Position numbers and translations under genes: made by a program. Under the pieces are notes generated by a model. That model worked only from the letters and a program-made list of their open reading frames with translations, was not told the DNA's origin and searched no databases. Positions 25,821 through 33,992 of a DNA stretch of 52,177 nt are shown here, one piece after another. This DNA comes from Kitasatospora aureofaciens. Lineage in GTDB: Bacteria; Actinomycetota; Actinomycetes; Streptomycetales; Streptomycetaceae. Location of the stretch: positions 1-52,177 of the forward strand of contig NZ_JAHTKP010000054.1 in assembly GCF_019192735.1 (NCBI RefSeq). Direction: 5' to 3'. Positions within the stretch are counted from its first letter, which is position 1. Every line of letters starts with the position of its first letter.

Positions 25821-25887
25821 TCGTTCATGGTGCCGACGTGGCCCGCCCATAGACGGTTGGCGCTGGGTGAGCCCGTTCGGCGTTCCT

Positions 25888-25909
25888 CCCGCCCAGGTCA
25901 GCGGGCGGG
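25888..25909 (-). terminator. Probable tsf terminator or attenuator
   Basis: CCCGCCC (25888-25894) and GGGCGGG (25903-25909) form a 7-bp GC stem with an 8-nt loop, about 45 nt past the tsf stop. Confidence 0.5.
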
Positions 25910-25954
25910 GGCGGTTCCCAGCGTAAGCGCGCCGGGGACCAGGTGGAACGTGGC

Positions 25955-26794
25955 TCAGGCGCCGACGCGGAAGCGGGCGAAGCGCTTGAGGGCGACGCCG
26001 TTCTCCTCGAGGACCTTGGCGACGGTCTTCTTGTTGTCCTTCGCGAAGGCCTGCTCCAGAACGGCGTTCTCCTTCACGAAGCCGGTGACGCGACCCTCGA
26101 CGATCTTCGCCAGGGCGGCCTCGGGCTTGCCCTCCTCGCGAGCGGTGGCCTCGGCGACGCGACGCTCGTTGTCGAGCACCTCGGCCGAGATCTCGTCGCG
26201 GGACAGGAACTTCGGCGCGAAGGCGGCGATGTGCTGCGCGACGTCCTTGGCGACCTCGGCGTTCTCCTTGTCCAGCTCGACCAGGACGCCGACGGCCGGC
26301 GGCAGGTCGGGGCTGGTCTTGTGCAGGTAGACCGCGACGAAGCCGTCACCGTCGAACTGGGCGAAGCGGCGGAAGACGATCTTCTCGCCCAGGGTCGCGT
26401 TGGCCTCGTCGACGAACTGCTGGACGGTCTTGCCGGGCTCGATCTCGGAAGCCAGGGCGGCGTCCAGGTCGGCCGGAGAGGTCTTGGCCACGTGGACGGC
26501 GATCGCGTTGGCGACCTTGACGAAGTTGTCACCCTTGGCGACGAAGTCGGTCTCGCAGTTCAGCTCGACCAGAACGCCGGACTTCTTGTCCTCGGCGATC
26601 AGCGCGGCGACGGCGCCGTTGGAGGCGTCACGGCCCTCGCGCTTGGCAACGCCCTTCTGGCCCTTGATGCGCAGGAGCTCGACGGCCTTCTCGACGTTGC
26701 CCTCGGCCTCGTCCAGGGCCTTCTTGCAGTCCATCATGCCGGCGCCGGTGAGCTCACGGAGCTTCTTGACGTCCGCGGCGGTGAAGTTCGCCAT
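25955..26794 (-). CDS. tsf: Translation elongation factor Ts
   Basis: 279 aa from ATG at 26794 (MANFTAADVKKLRELTGAGM); earlier in-frame codons fall in the intergenic hairpin region. The N-terminal UBA-like domain is followed by the GMMDCKKALDEAEGN motif and the CETDFVAKGDNF block that contacts EF-Tu. EF-Ts recycles EF-Tu-GDP. It follows rpsB by 129 nt containing two strong hairpins, an arrangement that can lower tsf expression relative to rpsB. Confidence 0.97.
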   Translation of the reverse strand: MANFTAADVKKLRELTGAGMMDCKKALDEAEGNVEKAVELLRIKGQKGVAKREGRDASNGAVAALIAEDKKSGVLVELNCETDFVAKGDNFVKVANAIAVHVAKTSPADLDAALASEIEPGKTVQQFVDEANATLGEKIVFRRFAQFDGDGFVAVYLHKTSPDLPPAVGVLVELDKENAEVAKDVAQHIAAFAPKFLSRDEISAEVLDNERRVAEATAREEGKPEAALAKIVEGRVTGFVKENAVLEQAFAKDNKKTVAKVLEENGVALKRFARFRVGA

Positions 26795-26836
26795 GGTGTG
26801 AATCTCTTCTCGCGTCTCGCGTGTCTGCGTGGGGAG

Positions 26837-26911
26837 ACGCCGGGACCGATGGTTCGGTCCCGGCGTGGGAGAGAGGGGCACCTACCGGTGTCGTACCGGC
26901 GGGTGCCCCTC
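26837..26911 (-). terminator. Paired hairpins (attenuator) between rpsB and tsf
   Basis: Hairpin 1: ACGCCGGGACC / GGTCCCGGCGT (26837-26847, 26856-26866), perfect 11 bp. Hairpin 2: GAGGGGCACC / GGTGCCCCTC (26873-26882, 26902-26911), perfect 10 bp with an inner TACCGG repeat. Placement inside the operon suggests partial termination or RNA processing. Confidence 0.7.
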
Positions 26912-26923
26912 ACCCTTGGTACG

Positions 26924-27781
26924 TCAGGCCTGCTCGGCCGGGGCCTCGGTGACCGGAGCCTCGGCGGCGGGAGCCTCGGCGGCGGCGGGGGCCTCCTCGG
27001 CCTTCTTCTCGCCCTCGATGAGGTCCTTCTCCCAGTCGGCCAGCGGCTGGTCGGCACCCGGCTCGGCCTTGGCGTCGCCCTTGGCGACACCGGCGCGGGC
27101 CTTCAGGCCCTCGGCCACGGCGTCGGCGATCACGCGGGTCAGCAGGGTGACGGAGCGGATCGCGTCGTCGTTGCCCGGGATCTTGTAGTCGACCTCGTCG
27201 GGGTCACAGTTGGTGTCGAGGATGGCGACGACCGGGATGTTGAGCTTCCGGGCCTCGCCGACCGCGATGTGCTCCTTCTTGGTGTCCACGATCCAGACGG
27301 CGCTGGGAACGCGCTGCATGTCGCGGATACCGCCGAGGGTCTTCTCCAGCTTGTCGTGCTCGCGCTGGAGGACCAGGAGCTCCTTCTTGGTGAGGCCGGA
27401 GCCGGCCACGTCCGAGAAGTCCAGCTCGCCGAGCTCCTTCAGGCGCTGCAGGCGCTTGTAGACGGTCGAGAAGTTGGTCAGCATGCCGCCGAGCCAGCGC
27501 TGGTTCACGTAGGGCATGCCCACGCGGGTGGCCTGCTCGGCGATGGCCTCCTGGGCCTGCTTCTTCGTGCCGACGAAGAGGACGCTGCCGCCGTGGGCAA
27601 CGGTCTCCTTGATGAACTCGAAGGCGCGGTCGATGTAGTTCAGCGACTGCAGGAGGTCGATGATGTAGATGCCGTTGCGCTCGGTGATGATGAAGCGCTT
27701 CATCTTCGGGTTCCAGCGGCGGGTCTGGTGACCGAAGTGGACGCCGCTCTCCAGCAGCTCCCGCATCGTGACGACGGCCAT
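26924..27781 (-). CDS. rpsB: 30S ribosomal protein S2
   Basis: 285 aa. Starts MAVVTMRELLESGVHFGHQT, the canonical S2 N-terminus; RWLGGMLTNFSTV and DTNCDPDEVDYKIPGNDDA are diagnostic. The C-terminal 50 residues form an Ala/Glu/Pro-rich acidic tail common in actinomycetes. ATG at 27781 follows GAGGAG. It heads the rpsB-tsf-pyrH-frr-cdsA block; a minus-strand TACACT (28089-28084) in the upstream region is a possible -10. Confidence 0.97.
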   Translation of the reverse strand: MAVVTMRELLESGVHFGHQTRRWNPKMKRFIITERNGIYIIDLLQSLNYIDRAFEFIKETVAHGGSVLFVGTKKQAQEAIAEQATRVGMPYVNQRWLGGMLTNFSTVYKRLQRLKELGELDFSDVAGSGLTKKELLVLQREHDKLEKTLGGIRDMQRVPSAVWIVDTKKEHIAVGEARKLNIPVVAILDTNCDPDEVDYKIPGNDDAIRSVTLLTRVIADAVAEGLKARAGVAKGDAKAEPGADQPLADWEKDLIEGEKKAEEAPAAAEAPAAEAPVTEAPAEQA

Positions 27782-28313
27782 AGCCGTGCTCCTCAGGTGT
27801 TACGGCCCGGCGGTGACGCGGTGCACGGCGGGTTCGCGCGGTGCGCTTCCCGTTCGGCGACTGCGTACGGCCGGGTCAGGCTCGGTTTGTCCGTGGCGGC
27901 CAGGTGACAGCCACGCCTGACGCCCCGAACGTGCCGAGCCGCTTCCACCCGCTCGGTCCTGGGACCGGGGCGGGCTCGGCGGACCGAGCGGCACTCGCAC
28001 CTGGCGGGGGCGGCGGCAGAGCCGCTTCCGACCACCGGTGGCGGGGCGTGCGAAGTCGACCCGGCGGACCGGGTCGCGTGTGAAGTGTACGGGAAGCGCC
28101 GAGCGGCGGGCGACTCCGCAGCTGGCGGAGGGGCCGGGGCGCGCGGGCCCGGAGGGGCTGACGGTCCGCCCGCGAGTGCGGCCGGGGTGTTTGTACATCG
28201 GATGGCGGGGTCGTACACCCGTCGGAGGGATGGCATTTGTCCACAGGGGCGGTTTGTCCACAGGAATCCGAATGGGGTGGTGTGGGCGCATCGTTGCCGG
28301 GAGCCTCGGGCGC
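27782..28313. other. Divergent spacer between rpsB and the M23-like gene
   Basis: 532 bp without a supportable gene. It holds the rpsB start signals, a possible minus-strand -10 TACACT at 28084-28089, and near the right end two perfect DnaA boxes at 28237-28262. Several reading frames cross it, but none carries a domain or a good ribosome binding site. Confidence 0.55.
28237..28262 (+). promoter_or_regulatory. Two tandem DnaA boxes (17-bp period)
   Basis: TTGTCCACA at 28237-28245 and again at 28254-28262, same orientation. TTGTCCACA is the preferred Streptomyces DnaA box. They lie 52-77 nt upstream of the M23-like gene start. Confidence 0.7.
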
Positions 28314-28949
28314 ATGACTGCTCGTGCCGGGGTTCGGGGGATGCTCGCTGTGGTGTTGCTGGTGGCGCTCGCTCTGTCGGGCGCCTCGGGCGCCGCGCGT
28401 GCGGCGGGCGACGCGCGTACGGCAGGCGCCTCGGGGCTGCCGTTCGGTGGTGGCGGCGGCGCTTCCGGCGCTGTTGGCGGGCGGGGGCGGGCGTGGCCGG
28501 TGGGCGGGCCCGGCGGGGTCCTCGGTCGGTTCGAGCCGCCGGCGAAGCCGTGGGCCGCCGGGCACCGGGGAGTGGACCTGGCCGCCGCGGTCGGGGAGGA
28601 GGTGCGGGCGGCGGCCCCGGGGGTGGTGACGTTCGCGGGGCTGGTGGCCGGTCGTCCGGTCGTCACCGTCACGCACCCGGACTCGGGCGCGTCCCCACTG
28701 CGGACCACCTACCTGCCGGTCACCGGCAGCGTGCCGGTGGGCAGCGTCGTCGCGGCCGGGCAGGTGATCGGAAGGCTCGCCCCCGACGGGCGGCACTGCA
28801 CCGGACGGGACTGCCTGCACTGGGGACTGCTGCGCGGCGGCCGGTACCTCGACCCGCTCGCCCTGTTCGGCGTGGGCTCGGCACGGCTGCTGCCCCTGGG
28901 CGGGCCGGAGCGGCCGGGGAGGCCCAGGCGGTCGGGGCCGGCGGGGTAG
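28314..28949 (+). CDS. Secreted M23 (LytM-type) peptidase-family protein, probably non-canonical active site
   Basis: 211 aa with a Sec-type signal peptide (about 1-31, hydrophobic core LAVVLLVALALSG, Ala-rich cleavage region). The M23 domain spans about 75-190. The first zinc motif HRGVDLA (His84, Asp88) is present. The usual C-terminal HxH reads CLH (Cys167, His169 in DCLHWGLLRGG), so the zinc His is kept but the catalytic His is Cys; Cys162 may pair with it. It may bind peptidoglycan or regulate amidases instead of cleaving. I chose ATG 28314, where the signal peptide starts; the frame is open for 92 codons upstream. It converges with the TetR gene. Confidence 0.82.
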   Translation: MTARAGVRGMLAVVLLVALALSGASGAARAAGDARTAGASGLPFGGGGGASGAVGGRGRAWPVGGPGGVLGRFEPPAKPWAAGHRGVDLAAAVGEEVRAAAPGVVTFAGLVAGRPVVTVTHPDSGASPLRTTYLPVTGSVPVGSVVAAGQVIGRLAPDGRHCTGRDCLHWGLLRGGRYLDPLALFGVGSARLLPLGGPERPGRPRRSGPAG

Positions 28950-28958
28950 CTCGGTGAC

Positions 28959-29558
28959 TCAGGCGCGGCTGAGGCCGTGCAGAGCCATGGCCACGGCGGC
29001 GTCGGCGATCGCCTCAGGGCTCTCGGGCGCGGCTCCGGCGGCCGCCAGCTGCTCGCTGTGGCGGACGGCGGCCTCCACGATCCCCTGGAGCAGGGCCGCC
29101 GTGAGCCGGGGCTGGGTGTGACCCAGGTCCTCCAGCGCTTGGATCACCAGGCCGACCAGCTTCCCGTGCGCCGCCCGGATCCGCTCGCGCGCGGCCTCGT
29201 CGAGCTCCAGTGCCGAGATCGCCACGACCGCCCGGTGGCGCGGATCCGCGGCCAGCACCAGCTGGCCCCGGACATACGCCTCGATCCGGTCGGCCGCCGT
29301 GTCGCAGCTCTCCATGCCGGCCTCGATCTCGGCCGCCCAGAGCGGGAGGTCCACCTCGCAGAGCGCCTCGACCACCGCGGCCCGGGAGCGGAAGTACTCG
29401 TAGACCGAGGACCGCGCCAGCCCGGTGCGCGCCGCAAGGGCGGGGAAGGTCAGCGCCTCCATGCCCCCCTCGGTGAGCAGGCTGCGGGCAGCGTCAAGAA
29501 GAGCTGCCCGCTGCAGCTGGCGATGCTCGGCCACCGTGGCCGCTCGGATCTTCGGCAC
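28959..29558 (-). CDS. TetR/AcrR family transcriptional regulator
   Basis: 199 aa from GTG at 29558 (MPKIRAATVAEHRQLQ). The N-terminal helix-turn-helix is LTFPALAARTGLARSSVYEYF (about 35-55); the C-terminal ligand/dimer domain is helical. No Shine-Dalgarno is visible; TACAGT lies 6 nt before the GTG, suggesting a leaderless mRNA, and a 16-bp palindrome overlaps that box, suggesting autorepression. It is 9 bp from the M23-like gene stop (convergent) and downstream of whiG. The inducer and targets are unknown. Confidence 0.88.
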   Translation of the reverse strand: MPKIRAATVAEHRQLQRAALLDAARSLLTEGGMEALTFPALAARTGLARSSVYEYFRSRAAVVEALCEVDLPLWAAEIEAGMESCDTAADRIEAYVRGQLVLAADPRHRAVVAISALELDEAARERIRAAHGKLVGLVIQALEDLGHTQPRLTAALLQGIVEAAVRHSEQLAAAGAAPESPEAIADAAVAMALHGLSRA

Positions 29559-29582
29559 GCTCCCACTGTACGGAGCCCTACA
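29559..29582 (-). promoter_or_regulatory. TetR gene promoter with overlapping operator-like palindrome
   Basis: Minus-strand TACAGT (29570-29565) sits 6 nt before the GTG start. The palindrome TGTAGGGCTCCGTACA (29582-29567) has arms TGTA...TACA and matches symmetric positions at most bases, overlapping the -10 box. This is the expected layout for autorepression by a TetR dimer. Confidence 0.5.
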
Positions 29583-29680
29583 CGCGGCCGATACGTTGCC
29601 GCGCATATGGAGGGGAGCCCGACCGTGCCGCCCGGCGTACGCCGAGGCAGTGTCGCGGTCCTGAGCAGCCCCGGGTCTCG

Positions 29681-30832
29681 CTAGCGGATGTCCGACAGCT
29701 TGGCGCGCAGCTGCAGGACGGACTTGGTGTGGATCTGGCTCACCCGGCTCTCCGTCACCCCGAGGACCTGCCCGATCTCGGCGAGGGTGAGTCCCTCGTA
29801 GTAATAGAGCGTCACCACGGTCTTCTCCCGCTCAGGGAGGGTGTTGACCGCCTGGGCCAGCAGCCTGCGCAGCTCGCGGTCCTCGGCCACCTCGACCGGA
29901 TTGTCGGCGCCGTGGTCCTCAAGGGTGTCCATCAGGCTCAGCCGGTCGCCGCCCTCCCCCACCGGGTGCAGCAGTTCGTCGAGCGCGACCACGTTCGCCA
30001 GGGACAGCTGGCTGAAGATGGCGTGCAGATCCTCGATCGCGATGCCCATCTCCGCCGCGACCTCCGGGTCGTGCGGAGTCCGGCGCAGCCGGGCCTCCAG
30101 CGTCGCGTACGTCCGCTCGACCGCCTTGGCCTTCTGCCGCACCGAACGCGGGATCCAGTCCAGCGCGCGCAGCTCGTCGATGATCGCGCCGCGGATACGG
30201 CTGATCGCGTAGGTCTCGAACTTGATGGCGCGGTCGATGTCGAACTTCTCGATCGCGTCGATCAGCCCGAAGACTCCGGAGGAGACGAAGTCGGCCTGCT
30301 CGACGTTGGACGGCAGCCCGACTCCGACACGCCCCGCCACGTACTTGACGAGCGGCGAGTAGTGCAGGATCAGCTGCTCCCGCAGCCGCTGGTCGCCGGT
30401 CTCCTTGTAGGAGCGCCAGAGCTCCTCAAGCGCGCTGCGCCCGTGCCCGCCGGACTCCGGCCCGCCCTGGGGTGCCTGCGCTGCCCCAGTTGGAGAGGCC
30501 GGCGGAGGCACCCCGTCGGGCGCCTCCGTGGCGAGGCGCGCACCGGCCCCGTCGGTGGGTGCCCCGGACAGCGCGCGCGGACGGTCCACGACCTCGCCGC
30601 TGCTGGCATCGGCGCTGGTGCTGACGCCGGTTCCGCGGACGGTGTCGGCGCCACCGACCGCGTCGGCGGGCTGGCCGGGCACCGACGCCGGCCGGCCGCC
30701 CTGCCGAGAAAGGCCACCCATCGCCCCCGTCGCCTTGGGCGGGAACTCGGTCACGGGGCGCCGCTCGGTGCGCGGCCCTCCCGAGGACCGGGCGCCACCG
30801 GTCACTCTGTGTCCGGGAATGTGTGTGGGCAT
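29681..30832 (-). CDS. whiG: RNA polymerase sigma factor WhiG (FliA/sigma-28 family) with long N-terminal extension
   Basis: 383 aa by the chosen start MPTHIPGH, which resembles the N-terminus I remember for S. coelicolor WhiG; codon choice is not certain because no strong ribosome binding site stands out. Regions 2-4 run from LEELWRSYKETGDQRLREQL (about 136) to the end: LVKYVAGRVGVGLP, then FDIDRAIKFETYAISRIRGA (region 2), LDWIPRSVRQKAK (region 3) and LAEIGQVLGVTESRVSQIHT (region 4 helix-turn-helix). WhiG commits aerial hyphae to sporulation and is held by an anti-sigma factor. About 100 residues of Gly/Ala/Pro-rich sequence precede the sigma core, beyond the S. coelicolor length (about 280 aa). 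Confidence 0.93.
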   Translation of the reverse strand: MPTHIPGHRVTGGARSSGGPRTERRPVTEFPPKATGAMGGLSRQGGRPASVPGQPADAVGGADTVRGTGVSTSADASSGEVVDRPRALSGAPTDGAGARLATEAPDGVPPPASPTGAAQAPQGGPESGGHGRSALEELWRSYKETGDQRLREQLILHYSPLVKYVAGRVGVGLPSNVEQADFVSSGVFGLIDAIEKFDIDRAIKFETYAISRIRGAIIDELRALDWIPRSVRQKAKAVERTYATLEARLRRTPHDPEVAAEMGIAIEDLHAIFSQLSLANVVALDELLHPVGEGGDRLSLMDTLEDHGADNPVEVAEDRELRRLLAQAVNTLPEREKTVVTLYYYEGLTLAEIGQVLGVTESRVSQIHTKSVLQLRAKLSDIR

Positions 30833-31061
30833 ACGTTGGTCTGCGCCGTTCTGCCGAGTCATGTGCTGATAGGGAAGGCATGTGGAGCGTAGCGTGACCG
30901 ACTCGCTGCAATGCGCTACCGCCACTCGGTCGTCCCCCGATCCGGTGGCGTTCCCGTCACCGGATCGGGACGCTGGGGGTGGACGGCCCGGATCGGCAGG
31001 TCAGCCGGGGTCGCCACCCATCACCCCTTCCTTCAGCGCAGGTATTCCCTCCCCCTCACCA

Positions 31062-32234
31062 TCACCTCCTCCGCACCGCTCGCCAGTGCGCACCGCGCCG
31101 CTCCACAAAGCCGAGCGAGCCCAACTCGTAGAGCCGCTGCAGCACTTCGTCCGGCGGGAGCCCGGACTGCCGGGCCAGCCGCTCGACGGGCGCGCCCTCG
31201 GCGGTGGCCGGAACGGCCTCCAGGACCCGGGCCACCACCGGCTCCAACAGGTCCCGCGGCAGGACCGGTCCGGTCCGCTGCGGCGCCAGGTCGTCCCCGA
31301 TCGATCCGATCAGCTCCGTGACCTCCGCCGCGTCCGTGACCAGCGTGGCGCCGCCACTGCGGATCAGGGCGTGCACCCCCGCCGAGAACTCCGAGGTGAC
31401 CGGGCCGGCCACGCCCATCGTGTGCCGGTTGAGGTCGCGTGCCCGTCTGGCCGTGCTCAGCGCGCCGCTGCGCACAGCCGCCTCGACCACGACGGTGCCC
31501 CGGGTGAGCGCCGCAATGACCCGGTTGCGGAGCACGAAGCGGAAGCGGTTCGGGTGCTCCCCCGGCGGGAGTTCGCTGAGCAGCAGCCCCTGGACGCCGA
31601 TCCTCCGGATCAGTTCGGCGTTGCCCTTCGGGTAGGCCACGTCGACCCCGCAGGCCAGCACCCCGATGGTCATCCCACCCACGGCCAACGCCCCGCGATG
31701 TGCCGCCGCGTCGATTCCGTAGGCAGCGCCGGAGACCACCACCCAACCGCGCTCGGCGAGTTGGGCCGACAGCTCCCCCGCAACGTGCGCGCCGTAGGCG
31801 GTGCAGGCCCGGGAGCCCACCACGGCCACCGAGCGGAGGGCGAGCAGGCGCAGCGAGCCCGTACCGGTGGTCCAGAGCCCGATCGGCCGCCCGTCGCCCA
31901 GATCGTCCAACTGGCTGGGCCATTCCGTGTCCCCCGGAATGATGAAGCGTCCACCGGCCAGTCGTACCCGTTCCAGGTCTTCGGCGGGGTCCAGGCCGGG
32001 GAGTCTGGCCTGGTAGCCGGCGAGTCGGGGCCCGTCGAGCCCGGGGTGGTCGGGCACAGCACCGTCCCGGATCGCCTGGACCACGTCGACGGCGGCGAGT
32101 TGGCGCAGCCAGCGGCCGACCACCGCGTCCCCCGGTTCGCTCAGCCGGCTGAGCAGGGCTCGGGCGAGACGCTCGGGCTCGGGCTCGGCAGGTGTTGCGA
32201 GCGGCTGCTGGGGGTCCGCCATCATCCGGTTCAT
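31062..32234 (-). CDS. dprA: DNA-processing protein DprA (Smf)
   Basis: 390 aa. The Rossmann-like DNA-binding domain is clear: VAVVGSRACTAYG (about 133-145), VVSGAAYGIDAAAH, GVLACGVDVAYPKGN, SELPPGEHPNRFRFVLRNRVIAAL and VVVEAAVRSGALSTAR. A C-terminal winged-helix-like domain (about 335-390) follows. DprA loads RecA on incoming single-stranded DNA; in Streptomyces its role is less defined. Its ATG overlaps the end of yifB by 4 nt, so the two are translationally coupled. The 229-bp gap before whiG holds no gene. Confidence 0.94.
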   Translation of the reverse strand: MNRMMADPQQPLATPAEPEPERLARALLSRLSEPGDAVVGRWLRQLAAVDVVQAIRDGAVPDHPGLDGPRLAGYQARLPGLDPAEDLERVRLAGGRFIIPGDTEWPSQLDDLGDGRPIGLWTTGTGSLRLLALRSVAVVGSRACTAYGAHVAGELSAQLAERGWVVVSGAAYGIDAAAHRGALAVGGMTIGVLACGVDVAYPKGNAELIRRIGVQGLLLSELPPGEHPNRFRFVLRNRVIAALTRGTVVVEAAVRSGALSTARRARDLNRHTMGVAGPVTSEFSAGVHALIRSGGATLVTDAAEVTELIGSIGDDLAPQRTGPVLPRDLLEPVVARVLEAVPATAEGAPVERLARQSGLPPDEVLQRLYELGSLGFVERRGAHWRAVRRR

Positions 32235-33991
32235 GTGTCACCGTCCTCGTTCGCCGGGTACTGGTCTTGCGCTCCGGCCCGTCGGACGCGGCCCGGACGG
32301 TCCTGCCCGCCAGGTCCGTCGCTCCGATCGGGCGGGTCCTCGCCCGGCGCGCTCCGCTGGGCCGGGATGGCCCCGAGCCGACCGAAGACGCGTTCGGTCA
32401 GCGGGAGGCCGTGCTCGACGCCAGTGCGCAGGACCAGTGCGGTGCGCACGTCCCGCTGGTCCGGGCGGTCCCGGCCGGCGAGGTCGGCAACCGTCCAGGC
32501 AACCCGGAGCACCCGGTCCAGGCCACGGGCGGTCAGCAGCCCGCGCTCCAACTGGCGCGCGGCATCGTTCAATGCGCCGGGCGCGAGCTGCCAGCGTGTC
32601 CGCAGTTCGTGGCCCGGCACCTCCGCGTTGGTCCGCCACGGGGTGCTGGCCAGCCGGGCCGCCGCCCGTTCCCGCGCGGCCAGCACCCGGGCCGCGACCG
32701 TCTCGGTGTTCTCCGCCGTGCTGTCCCGCTCCATCAGCTCGACCCGCGTCACCGGTGCGACCTGGACCTGGAGGTCGACCCGGTCGAGCAGCGGCCCGGA
32801 CAGCCGCCCCTGGTAGCGACTGACCATCACCGGGGTGCAATCGCACCCCTCGCCCCGCCGCGAATACCGGCCGCAGGGACAGGGGTTGGCGGCCAGGCAG
32901 AGCAGGAACCGGGCCGGCAGCCGAAGCGATCCAGCCGAGCGCGCGATCACCACCTCGCCCGACTCCAACGGCTGCCGCAGCGCGTCCAGCACCCGGACGG
33001 GGAACTCCGGCGCCTCGTCCAGGAACAGGACGCCCCGATGGGCCAGCGAAACCGCACCCGGACGGGGCAGGCCGCTGCCACCACCGACGATCGCCGGCAT
33101 CGTGGTGGAGTGGTGCGGGGCGCAGTACGGCGCGCGGTCGATGAGCGGCCGGCCGGCCGGGAGCAGGCCCGCGACCGAGTGCACGGCGGTGACCTCCAGC
33201 GCCTCCTTCTGTGTGAGCGGTGGGAGCAGCGAGGGCAACCGCTCGGCCAGCATGGTCTTGCCCGCGCCCGGCGGTCCCTTCAGATACAGGTGATGTCCGC
33301 CGGCGGCGGCGATCTCCAGGGCGCGCCGGGCCTCGTGCTGGCCGGCCACGTCGGCCATGTCTTGGTGCGCCGCCTTGTCGTCGGGCAGGCCCCGGACGCC
33401 GGCACTGGGCAGCATCAGCCCGGCCATCAGGGGATCGGGGCGGCCCCCGATCGGGTCCGGCGGCTCCTCCGGCGCGGGAACACCGGCGAGGACGGCGAGC
33501 AGTTGGCGCAGGCTGCGGACGCCGATCACGTTCACCCCGGGGACGAGCGAGGCCTCGGCCGCGGTCTGCTCCGCGACCACGACCCGCTCGTACCCGGCGT
33601 CGGCGGCGGCCAGCACCGACGGCAGCACCCCGCGGACCGGCCGCACCCGGCCGTCCAGCCCCAGCTCTCCGATGATCAGCAGGTCGGCGATCGCCGACGG
33701 GTCCAGCCGCTCGGCGGCGGCCAGGACCGCGCAGGCCACCGCGAGGTCGAAGCCGCTGCCGCTCTTGGGCACGGAGGCCGGACTGAGCCCGACCGTCAGC
33801 TTGCGCTGCGGCCAGGCCTCGCCGCTGTTCACGACGGCCGCGCGCACCCGGTCGCGAGCCTCGGACAACGCCTTGTCGGGCAGGCCGACCAGGGTGAACG
33901 CGGCCACCCCGGGCTCCAGATCGGCCTGGACCTCGACGATCACCCCGTCGACGCCGACCAGCGCGACGGAACAGGTCCGGGCGAAGGCCAT
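32231..33991 (-). CDS. YifB/ComM family Mg-chelatase-like AAA ATPase
   Basis: 586 aa. An N-terminal Lon-protease-like subdomain (about 1-160; GLPDKALSEARDRVRAA, VGLSPASVPKSGSGFDLAVA) is followed by an AAA ATPase with Walker A KGPPGAGKTM (about 240) and Walker B GVLFLDEAPEF, and a C-terminal domain with cysteines in NPCPCGRYSRRGEGCDCTP. ComM-type helicases promote branch migration during transformation; the role in Streptomyces is uncertain. A low-complexity tail follows residue 540. It starts one base after the yraN stop and overlaps dprA by 4 nt. Confidence 0.92.
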   Translation of the reverse strand: MAFARTCSVALVGVDGVIVEVQADLEPGVAAFTLVGLPDKALSEARDRVRAAVVNSGEAWPQRKLTVGLSPASVPKSGSGFDLAVACAVLAAAERLDPSAIADLLIIGELGLDGRVRPVRGVLPSVLAAADAGYERVVVAEQTAAEASLVPGVNVIGVRSLRQLLAVLAGVPAPEEPPDPIGGRPDPLMAGLMLPSAGVRGLPDDKAAHQDMADVAGQHEARRALEIAAAGGHHLYLKGPPGAGKTMLAERLPSLLPPLTQKEALEVTAVHSVAGLLPAGRPLIDRAPYCAPHHSTTMPAIVGGGSGLPRPGAVSLAHRGVLFLDEAPEFPVRVLDALRQPLESGEVVIARSAGSLRLPARFLLCLAANPCPCGRYSRRGEGCDCTPVMVSRYQGRLSGPLLDRVDLQVQVAPVTRVELMERDSTAENTETVAARVLAARERAAARLASTPWRTNAEVPGHELRTRWQLAPGALNDAARQLERGLLTARGLDRVLRVAWTVADLAGRDRPDQRDVRTALVLRTGVEHGLPLTERVFGRLGAIPAQRSAPGEDPPDRSDGPGGQDRPGRVRRAGAQDQYPANEDGDT

Positions 33992-33992
33992 C

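Noticed and set aside
25721..25828. 35-codon frame before pyrH as an annotated gene
   Set aside because: No good ribosome binding site or recognisable peptide; kept only as a remark with the stem-loop.
28085..28957. 290-codon plus-strand frame over the M23-like gene
   Set aside because: Different phase from the frame with a signal peptide and HxxxD motif; Arg/Gly-rich shadow.
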